Both the position numbers and the translations under genes were made by a program. Positions 57,006 through 64,000 of a stretch of DNA of 64,000 nucleotides are shown here, one piece after another. The notes below the pieces were generated by a model. The model saw nothing but the letters and a program-made list of their open reading frames with translations, ran no database searches and was not told where the DNA came from. The DNA comes from Roseiconus nitratireducens (GTDB lineage: Bacteria > Planctomycetota > Planctomycetia > Pirellulales > Pirellulaceae): NCBI RefSeq assembly GCF_008629675.1, contig NZ_VWOX01000006.1, forward strand, positions 397,477-461,476. The letters are read 5' to 3'. Position 1 is the stretch's first letter; each line of letters starts with the position of its first letter.

Positions 57006-59639
57006 TCAGCTGGAAAGTTTTCGCGACTCGATGCCCTGGATATCCCCCCTCTTCGTCTCCTCCGTCGCCGGCGCACGGGCATCTCCTTCCTGTGCTAGGC
57101 CTCCAAGGATTCCCGCTGGCAAATCGATGCGTGACGCCAAACTGCGAAGTTCTTCCATGAGATCGTGGTACTGGTCACGATCCCTCTGCTTGGCGACCGC
57201 CTCCAGCCGCGAGGAAGGCTCAATGAACTGCGGGAACCCTGCACTCCCGCTGACTCCCTTCAACCAGTGTGCATCCTCGGCCAGACGTTGGTCGTCACCC
57301 GTCTTCGCGGCCCGCACCATGGCCGGCAACCGTTCTTGCAGTCTCGCGACAAAATCGGTGGCGATCTCCAAGAACTCCTCGTCGTCCAGCGGATAACTGC
57401 ACAGGATCGGCTCTCGAGAACCCGATGTTGCGGCGGGCAATTCGACCGCCGTGCTGGTCGACTCCGCGACGAACTCCTGCGTGGGCTCCACGCGATCGCC
57501 TCGGGAGTCCGACTGGGCGTGGAAATGGTCGGACAGTTCGGCGATCAGGACGTCAATTTTGATCGGTTTGGCGACGAACCCGGTGCAGCCGGCGGCGAAG
57601 CATTTCTCACGATCCCCCTGCATGGCGTTGGCGGTCAGCGCGATGATCGGCCCAGCATACCCCCGCGCCCGAAGTTCGCGTGTCGCGGTGTAACCGTCCA
57701 TGACGGGCATCTGCATGTCCATCAGAATCAGGTCAAACTCCTGCTTGGCAGCGTGATCGACCGCCTGACGGCCGTCGCATACCGTCACGACCTCCGCGCC
57801 GGCCTTGCCCAACACCAACCGGATCAGCTTGCGGTTGGGCGACCCGTCATCGGCGACCAAAACGCGGCAGCCGGGCAGGCGTTCCATTCTGGTTGCCGGA
57901 GCACCGATCGACTGCCGGGTCTGCTGCAACTGCGCCGCATCGACCAGCACCAGTTCGTCGATCGAATCGACGGCGACACGCAACGTGAACGTCGTTCCAT
58001 GTCCTTCTTCACTCTGGACCGAGATGCCGCCCCCCATCGCAGTGGCCAGCTGGTGACTGATGGCCAATCCCAACCCGGTTCCACCAAATCGACGCGTGAT
58101 CGACGTGTCTGCCTGGGCAAAGGGGTCAAACACTTTGTGTAACGCTTCACGACTGATCCCGATTCCCGTGTCGATGACGTCGATGGCGAGAAACGTGCCG
58201 GAATGCTTCTCGTCGTCCTTCGTGGCGTCGGTATCGCGACTTTCCAACCTTGCCAGGACTTCAACGCCGCCGCGTTCGGTGAACTTGATGGCGTTTCCAA
58301 CCAGATTGACGATCGTCTGCCGCAAGCGAACGGCGTCACCCAGAATCGTTTCCGGAAATGCACCCTCGCAGCGGAACTCGAGATTGATTCCCTTCTCGTC
58401 GGCTTTTGGCCGCAGCAAGGAAACCACCTCTTTGATCAGCGCATACGGCGAGCAACGTTCCATCTGAAGCTCCATTTGCCCGGCTTCCACCTTGGAGAGG
58501 TCCAAAATGTCATTGATCAATGCCAGCAAGTGTTCTCCGCTTTGATGGATTGTGTCTAGATACTCCTGCCGGTCGTTTTCATTCGAATCAAACCCGCGTC
58601 GCAGGACATCGGTGTATCCCAAAATGGCATTCATCGGCGTGCGAATTTCGTGGCTCATGCGCGCCAGGAAATCGCTCTTGGCTTGGTTGGCCTCATCGGC
58701 CATCCGCTTGGCGATGGTCAAATCGCGTTTGGTTTCTTCCAGCTGCGTGACGTCATCAAAACTGACAAGGACACCTTTGCATTGACCTTCATGTCCCAGC
58801 ACGGGTGAAGCGTTGGCCATCAAGGTTCGTCGCGTGTCATCGGCCGCGGTCAATTCGATCATCTTTCCCGCGACAACACTCTCGCCGTTCATTGCCTCCG
58901 TCCAGGGACTTGTCTCACTATTCTCGTCGAAGTCCCAATTGAGTGAATCCGCTTGAATCCCCAGCAAAGACTCCGCATCCCGTCGCAACCATTCGGCAAA
59001 CGACTGATTCGCCAACACGATGCGTTCATGGCGGTCCAAAACGAGCAACCCTTCGGCCAGCGAATCCAACGCGGTGCGAACTCGTTTTGGAACGGTTTTC
59101 GCAGGATCCAATTGCGCCAGCATCTTTTTCAAGTACAGCTGGAACAGCAAAAAACTTGACAGACACACAAACAGGCTGAGCTGGATCCAGGGGCGGTGGA
59201 GGAATCCCATCACTCCACTGACGTGCATCGGGCGGAAAGAAAGTTCGACGGCTCCCCAACGTTCGCCCCCATTGCGGATCGGGACCAACACGTGCGTCTC
59301 ATTGGAAAAACCACTGTCGCGCGTCGACCAATTTGCTTCATGCCCTCCGAACGCCGCGATCAACGTGGAATCCTTTCTGCGAACTCCAGCCGACATCAGA
59401 TCCGGATTGCGTTCAACTAACGCGCGCAACGTTTCGTTCAGCCGACGTCGTTCACCATGCGAAATGTAGTCGGAACTGGCCAGGGCAATTGCCTCACACA
59501 GACGTCCTCGTCCCTCGCGAACGGCTGTCTCCTGCTCGGGCACCAAGCCCAACATCATGGCGGTGCTCAACACCGACAAGAGAATACAGCCGAGCCCGAT
59601 TGACACTCGTGTTTTGGCGTTCAGTTTTGGTGATTTCAT
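57006..59639 (-). CDS. Hybrid sensor histidine kinase with PAS, receiver and Hpt domains
   Basis: The 877-residue protein has a first transmembrane helix (about 13-33), a periplasmic sensor of about 110 residues and a second helix near 150-170. A PAS domain (about 190-300), HisKA (phosphoacceptor His330 in MSHEIRTPMN) and an ATPase domain with NLVGNAIKF and DTGIGI and FGGTGLGLAI follow. Then come a receiver (Asp641 in LILMDMQMP) and a C-terminal Hpt (His791 in HWLKG). This is a full phosphorelay in one chain. The ATG at 59639 lies inside the stop of the giant repeat protein (ATGA overlap), so the two are coupled; the giant protein may be its target or partner. No output regulator is adjacent. 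Confidence 0.95.
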   Translation of the reverse strand: MKSPKLNAKTRVSIGLGCILLSVLSTAMMLGLVPEQETAVREGRGRLCEAIALASSDYISHGERRRLNETLRALVERNPDLMSAGVRRKDSTLIAAFGGHEANWSTRDSGFSNETHVLVPIRNGGERWGAVELSFRPMHVSGVMGFLHRPWIQLSLFVCLSSFLLFQLYLKKMLAQLDPAKTVPKRVRTALDSLAEGLLVLDRHERIVLANQSFAEWLRRDAESLLGIQADSLNWDFDENSETSPWTEAMNGESVVAGKMIELTAADDTRRTLMANASPVLGHEGQCKGVLVSFDDVTQLEETKRDLTIAKRMADEANQAKSDFLARMSHEIRTPMNAILGYTDVLRRGFDSNENDRQEYLDTIHQSGEHLLALINDILDLSKVEAGQMELQMERCSPYALIKEVVSLLRPKADEKGINLEFRCEGAFPETILGDAVRLRQTIVNLVGNAIKFTERGGVEVLARLESRDTDATKDDEKHSGTFLAIDVIDTGIGISREALHKVFDPFAQADTSITRRFGGTGLGLAISHQLATAMGGGISVQSEEGHGTTFTLRVAVDSIDELVLVDAAQLQQTRQSIGAPATRMERLPGCRVLVADDGSPNRKLIRLVLGKAGAEVVTVCDGRQAVDHAAKQEFDLILMDMQMPVMDGYTATRELRARGYAGPIIALTANAMQGDREKCFAAGCTGFVAKPIKIDVLIAELSDHFHAQSDSRGDRVEPTQEFVAESTSTAVELPAATSGSREPILCSYPLDDEEFLEIATDFVARLQERLPAMVRAAKTGDDQRLAEDAHWLKGVSGSAGFPQFIEPSSRLEAVAKQRDRDQYHDLMEELRSLASRIDLPAGILGGLAQEGDARAPATEETKRGDIQGIESRKLSS

Positions 59640-62600
59640 GATGGCTCCGACCGGGCAGGCGTGGAATCGTCTGCGGCATCGTCTTGTTCGTCTTTGTCGT
59701 TGTCTTCAACCAAGTTCTCAAGTGAATCGTCTTCACCGTTCTCATCCAACTCGTCGAGATAGCTGAGCACCAACAGCGGATCGACCATCCGCCAGGCCGG
59801 CATCTGCGCCAGAAGACTGGTCAGCAACAAACCGCTTCGAACGGTCCATAGCACGTATCCCAACGAAAGCGCGCCAGAGAGTCCTGCGACCGAGCCTGCG
59901 AATAGGAATGGCGACACCACGGCTTGGCCCATCTGCTCACGCAACTGGGTGAACTCCTCCCACAGGACATTGCTATCGACCGGTTGATAGATGTTTCGGT
60001 CGACTGGCGATTCCAGCAATTGTGAATTCAGGCGACTCGTGAACGCGGATCCGATTCCAGGCGACGCCAAGTCGAATTGGACTCCCGCGTCATAGCTGTA
60101 GGATCCAGATCCCAACTGCTCGATTTCAACTCCGTCGAACGGATCGGTATCCGATGCGAGGAGTCGAGCCAATCGGACGGAGTCGTTGCCCGCTGATGTA
60201 AACGCGTTCTGCGGTTGGGGACTCACCGGATCCGAATCTGTGACGGGGGGATTCTCCGTCGCCGGTTCTTCTGAAGGCGGATTCGGGTCGGGGTCCTGGT
60301 CATCAAACGTCGGGCTGTCAATGTCGGTAATTCTGGGACCTGGTGCGACGTCAATCTGGACGGTCGCGTGTGTACCGCTTCCAGATCCGTCATCGACGGC
60401 GTAAGAAAAGGTGACCAGCCCGCTGAACGTCTCGGAAGCTTCAAAAACCAGAGATCCGTCTGCAGCAACGGACAACGTTCCCGCACTGGGATCGCTGACC
60501 GCGGTGATCGAAAGCACATCGCCATCGACGTCAATGTCATTCTGGACCAGATCCGAAACGGTGATCTGCAACGGATCCGAGCCGACAGTCGAGAAGAAGT
60601 CGGCGACAGCGACCGGCGGGTCATTGACGCCCTCAATTTCGATCGAAACGGACTCGTTCGTGGTGGCGACCAAATCCGTGGCCGAAATCAATAGTGTATC
60701 GGCCCCATAGAAGTTGCTTGGCCCCAAGTAGGTCAGCCCATCGGATGCGTTAAGTGTTTCGTTCAATTGAAGTGGAGTGGCCACCACAATCACGACGGAT
60801 GTTCCATTGCCCAAGACGTTCAACGCGCCGATGCCACCGGCCACGGAAGTATCCACGGTCAACGTTCCAACGCCCACGGCGAACCGTACCGCCAACGTCC
60901 CTAGCCCCACGTCAGGATCCTGGATCCGGATTCCGTCAATGGATGTCGCCGTGTCCTCCAGTCCGCGAATCGATCCGGATGTACGAATGATCGGAGCGTT
61001 GTTCGTTGCAGACAGTGTGACTCGAGCGACCGCGACTTGACTATCCTTGATGCCGTCGTTGGCCACGAACTCGATCCGGCGTGTCGAAGTGTTGGGGTTT
61101 GCGTCCAGGTTGTCATACCGAACCGTTCGGAGGACTTGTTGATAGTTGGCGACGCTATCAACGCCGCTCAGCGTCAACGTGCCCCCGGAATAGCTGGCGG
61201 AGATCGCGGTTCCAGCCGTGTCCGCCGAAAGCGACTCCGACGCCCCGTCTCGCAAATTGGTCACGGTCACCGTCAGGGACATCAACTGCGTGTCATCGGA
61301 ATCCGACAGCACCGCATCGGTTCCGTCTACGATCAACACCGCGCCACCGCCCTCGACAAAGCTGGCGGAATAATCAGCACCGGTCGCACCGCCGGAGTCA
61401 TCCGCATCCAGATCGATGGTCGGCGGATCGTTGCTGGACGTGATGGCAACCGTGGACGTCGCGGTACTGCTGTCGATGAAACCATCATTCGCCACGAACT
61501 CGATGGTTCGCGACGTGGAATCAGGATTTGGGGAGGCATTGTCGTAGCGAACGGTGCGCAGCACTTGCCGGTAATTGGCCACGGTGTCCGAGCCGGAGAG
61601 CGTCAGCACGGCACCGGAGTAACTGGCCGTGATCGCAGTTCCGGTGGTATCCGCCGTCAGAGTTTCCGCCGCGCCGTCCAGCAAGTTCGTGATTGTGACG
61701 GTCAAGGAGCCAAGGTTCGCACTGTCAACATCTGCGAGTGCCGCGTCGCTATCGGCGATCAGAACGGAACCACCGCCCTCGACAAAGTTCGCCGTGAAAT
61801 CGAAACCGGAAGCGCCGCTGGAATCATCCGCATCCAGGTCCAGCGTGGGAGCATCATTGCTTGTCGTGATTGAGATCGTGGCCGTCGCCGTATTGCTGTC
61901 AGCAACGCCGTCGTTGGCCAAAAACTCGATGAGACGATCGGACAAATCGGGATTAGAAGAAGCGTTGTCGTAGCGAACGGTGCCCAGGACTTGCTCGTAA
62001 TTGGAAACGGTATCCGAACCGGAGAGTGTCAATACGCCGCTGGAGTAGCTGGCCGTGATCCCAGTTCCGGTGGTATCCGCCGTCAGAACTTCCGCCGCGC
62101 CGTCTAGCGGGTTGGAGATCGTGACCGCCAAGGAGGTAAGGTTCGCGCTGTCAACATCAACGAGGACTGCGTCGCCATCCGCAATCAGAATGGCGCCACC
62201 GCCCTCGAGAAAGTTCGCCGTAAAGTCGAAACCGGAAGCGCCGCTGGAATCATCGGAATCAAGATCCAGCGTCGGAGCATCGTTGCTCGCGGAGATCGAG
62301 ACGGTCGCAATAGCGGTGCTGCTGTCGAGCAAACCATCGTTAGCGACAAACTCCACAAGCCGGTCGGTGGAATCAGGGTTCGCAGAAGCATTGTCGTAGC
62401 GGACGGTTCTCAGGACTTGCTGGTAGTTGGCAATCGTATCCGAACCCGAAAGTGTCAACACGCCGCTGGAAAAACTGGCCGTGATCGAGGTCCCCGTCGT
62501 ATCTACCGTCAGAGATTCCGCCGCCCCATCGAGCAGGTTAGTAATTGTGACCGTCAAGGACGCGAGGTTCGCACTGTCAACATCTGCGAGTACTGCGTCG

Positions 62601-64000
62601 CCATCTGCAATCAGAACAGCGCCACCGCCCTCGACAAAGTTGGCCGTGAAGTCGGAGCCTGCCGCTCCACTGGAATCATCCGCATCCAGGTCTAAATTGG
62701 GAGCATCGTTGCTTGTCGTGATTGAAACGGTTGCGATAGCGGTGTTGCTGTCAAGCAAACCATCGTTAGCGACAAACTCCACAAGCCGGGCGGTGGCATC
62801 TGGATTAGCCGAGGCATTGTCGTAGCGAACGGTTCGCAGAACTAGCTGGTAGTTGGCAACGGTATCCGAACCGGAGAGCGTCAACACGCCGCTGGAATAG
62901 CTGGCCGTGATCGCAGTTCCGGTGGTAGCCGCCGTCAGAGATTCCGCCGCGCCGTCCAGCAAGTTCGTGATCGTGACGGTCAAGGAGGCAAGGTTCGCAC
63001 TGTCGACATCTGCGAGTGCCGCGTCGCTATCGGCGATCAGAACGGAACCACCGCCCTCGACAAAGTTCGCCGTGAAATCGAAACCGGAAGCGCCGCTGGA
63101 ATCATCGGAATCAAGGTCCAGCGTCGGAGCATCATTGTTCGCGGAGATCGAGACGGTCGCGATAGCGGTGCTGCTGTCGAGCAAACCATCGTTAGCGACA
63201 AACTCCACAAGCCGGTCGGTGGAATCAGGGCTCGCAGAAGCATTGTCGTAGCGGACGGTCCTCAGAACTTGCTGGTAATTGGCAATCGTATCCGAGCCGG
63301 AGAGTGTCAGCACGCCACCGGAGTAACTGGCCGTGATCGCAGTTCCGGTCGTATCTGCCGTCAGAACTTCCGCGGTCCCATCCAGCAGATTGGTGATTGT
63401 GACCGTCAAGGAGGCAAGGTTCGCACTGTCAACATCTGCGAGTGCCGCATCGCCGTCCGCAATCAGAACGGCGCCACCTCCCTCGACAAAGTTCGCCGTG
63501 AAGTCGGAGCCTACCGCTCCACTGGAATTATCCGCATCTAGGTCCAGCGTGGGAGCATCATTGCTTGTCGTGATTGAGATCGTGGCCGTCGCCGTATTGC
63601 TGTCAGCAAACCCGTCATTGGCCACGAACTCAACGATCCGGTCGGTGGAATCAGGGTTCGCAGAAGCATTGTCGTAACGAACGGTGCGCAGGACTTGCTC
63701 GTAGTTGGCAATCGTATCCGAGCCGGAGAGTGTCAACACGCCGCCGGAGTAATTGGCTGTGATCAAGGTGCCCGTCGTATCTGCCGTCAGAGTTTCTGCA
63801 GAACCGTCGAGCAGGTTGGAAATGGTGACCGTCAACGAAGCGAGGTTTGCACTGTCAACATCAGCGAGGACTGCGTCGCCATCCGCAATCAGAACAGCGC
63901 CACCACCCTCGACAAAGTTCGCCGTGAAGTCTGATCCGACGGCACCGCTCGAATCATCCGCATCCAGGTCCAAGGCGGGAACATTGTTGATCGTCGAGAA
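59636..64000 (-). CDS. Giant repeat surface protein, C-terminal part (runs off window)
   Basis: The frame is open at base 64000, so about 1,450 C-terminal residues are visible. Seven copies of a 142-residue repeat come first, each with DLDxDDSSG, FVEGGG, LIADGDAxLADVDSANL, LTLSGSD and VRYDNASxNPD. A beta-sandwich region follows (about 60600-61000), then a cadherin-like domain with NDIDVDGDVLSIT, and a Pro/Asp-rich linker. The last 180 residues contain hydrophobic helices (FLFAGSVAGLSGALSLGYVLW, and another after WRMVDPLLVL) and an acidic tail. It is therefore probably anchored in the cytoplasmic membrane with the repeats outside. It overlaps the histidine kinase start. Confidence 0.88.
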   Translation of the reverse strand, partial: FSTINNVPALDLDADDSSGAVGSDFTANFVEGGGAVLIADGDAVLADVDSANLASLTVTISNLLDGSAETLTADTTGTLITANYSGGVLTLSGSDTIANYEQVLRTVRYDNASANPDSTDRIVEFVANDGFADSNTATATISITTSNDAPTLDLDADNSSGAVGSDFTANFVEGGGAVLIADGDAALADVDSANLASLTVTITNLLDGTAEVLTADTTGTAITASYSGGVLTLSGSDTIANYQQVLRTVRYDNASASPDSTDRLVEFVANDGLLDSSTAIATVSISANNDAPTLDLDSDDSSGASGFDFTANFVEGGGSVLIADSDAALADVDSANLASLTVTITNLLDGAAESLTAATTGTAITASYSSGVLTLSGSDTVANYQLVLRTVRYDNASANPDATARLVEFVANDGLLDSNTAIATVSITTSNDAPNLDLDADDSSGAAGSDFTANFVEGGGAVLIADGDAVLADVDSANLASLTVTITNLLDGAAESLTVDTTGTSITASFSSGVLTLSGSDTIANYQQVLRTVRYDNASANPDSTDRLVEFVANDGLLDSSTAIATVSISASNDAPTLDLDSDDSSGASGFDFTANFLEGGGAILIADGDAVLVDVDSANLTSLAVTISNPLDGAAEVLTADTTGTGITASYSSGVLTLSGSDTVSNYEQVLGTVRYDNASSNPDLSDRLIEFLANDGVADSNTATATISITTSNDAPTLDLDADDSSGASGFDFTANFVEGGGSVLIADSDAALADVDSANLGSLTVTITNLLDGAAETLTADTTGTAITASYSGAVLTLSGSDTVANYRQVLRTVRYDNASPNPDSTSRTIEFVANDGFIDSSTATSTVAITSSNDPPTIDLDADDSGGATGADYSASFVEGGGAVLIVDGTDAVLSDSDDTQLMSLTVTVTNLRDGASESLSADTAGTAISASYSGGTLTLSGVDSVANYQQVLRTVRYDNLDANPNTSTRRIEFVANDGIKDSQVAVARVTLSATNNAPIIRTSGSIRGLEDTATSIDGIRIQDPDVGLGTLAVRFAVGVGTLTVDTSVAGGIGALNVLGNGTSVVIVVATPLQLNETLNASDGLTYLGPSNFYGADTLLISATDLVATTNESVSIEIEGVNDPPVAVADFFSTVGSDPLQITVSDLVQNDIDVDGDVLSITAVSDPSAGTLSVAADGSLVFEASETFSGLVTFSYAVDDGSGSGTHATVQIDVAPGPRITDIDSPTFDDQDPDPNPPSEEPATENPPVTDSDPVSPQPQNAFTSAGNDSVRLARLLASDTDPFDGVEIEQLGSGSYSYDAGVQFDLASPGIGSAFTSRLNSQLLESPVDRNIYQPVDSNVLWEEFTQLREQMGQAVVSPFLFAGSVAGLSGALSLGYVLWTVRSGLLLTSLLAQMPAWRMVDPLLVLSYLDELDENGEDDSLENLVEDNDKDEQDDAADDSTPARSEPS
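61000..63973 (-). repeat. 426-base tandem coding repeats
   Basis: Inside the giant gene, the codons for VRYDNAS recur at about 63671, 63245, 62819, 62393, 61967 and 61541, exactly 426 bases apart, with a seventh, more divergent copy at about 61112 (one codon longer). The copies are highly similar at DNA level. Residues after DLDxDDSSG alternate between AVGSD/AAGSD and ASGFD types along the array. Confidence 0.9.

Overview
The window is about 64 kb of GC-rich chromosomal DNA from a planctomycete, most likely a Pirellulales/Rhodopirellula-type organism (inference from gene content, not a database match). The pointers are a DUF1501 plus DUF1549/DUF1553 cytochrome-like pair, two secreted sulfatases, a BBP7-like outer-membrane barrel, a large transmembrane Ser/Thr kinase, a pyrB with a degenerate dihydroorotase partner, a giant repeat protein, and frequent TTG/GTG starts with weak ribosome binding sites. 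No phage, insertion sequence, CRISPR array, rRNA or tRNA was recognised.

Layout. 1-7.4 kb (minus): a DNA-end-processing cluster in the order addB-like, addA-like, yhaO-like phosphoesterase, yhaN-like ATPase (cut by the window edge). 7.6-11.5 kb (plus): a secreted protein with a secretin-type N-terminal domain, then an outer-membrane barrel. 11.7-14.3 kb: a GYF/zinc-ribbon protein, nrdR and a secreted EF-hand protein. 14.8-18.4 kb: a receptor-like Ser/Thr kinase with a duplicated ectodomain. 18.4-20.6 kb: an exported PCMT-like protein and a SAM methyltransferase. 21-25 kb: the DUF1501 and DUF1549/1553 pair. 25.2-31.1 kb (minus): pyrC-prime/pyrB, a DUF423 protein with a response regulator, a hydrolase-like pseudoenzyme and mdh. 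31.3-38.4 kb: a pair of envelope proteins, then two secreted TPR proteins. 38.6-44.5 kb: an Npt-like transporter, an SDR, a small PilZ-like protein, a DUF2293 protein and an SGNH-TPR protein. 45-51.4 kb: folE2, a sulfatase and a very large FAAL-ACP-alpha-oxoamine synthase fusion. 51.6-56.8 kb: rsmG, a WYL regulator, a small zinc-ribbon protein, tmk and a second sulfatase. 57-64 kb (minus): a hybrid histidine kinase whose start overlaps the stop of a giant 142-residue-repeat surface protein that runs off the window.

How genes work together. Several pairs overlap by the four bases ATGA (yhaO/yhaN, addB/addA, pyrB/pyrC-prime, response regulator/DUF423, the 31-34 kb envelope pair, giant protein/histidine kinase), which points to translational coupling. 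AddB and AddA should form a helicase-nuclease, and YhaO/YhaN an SbcDC-like complex. PyrB and the inactive PyrC-prime should form an aspartate carbamoyltransferase complex. The most unusual single gene is the trimodular enzyme at 48-51.4 kb: it joins fatty-acid activation, carrier loading and a PLP-dependent decarboxylative condensation in one chain, and so could by itself make a long-chain amino ketone, such as a sphingoid-base precursor. Short intergenic tandem repeats cluster around rsmG and the WYL gene.
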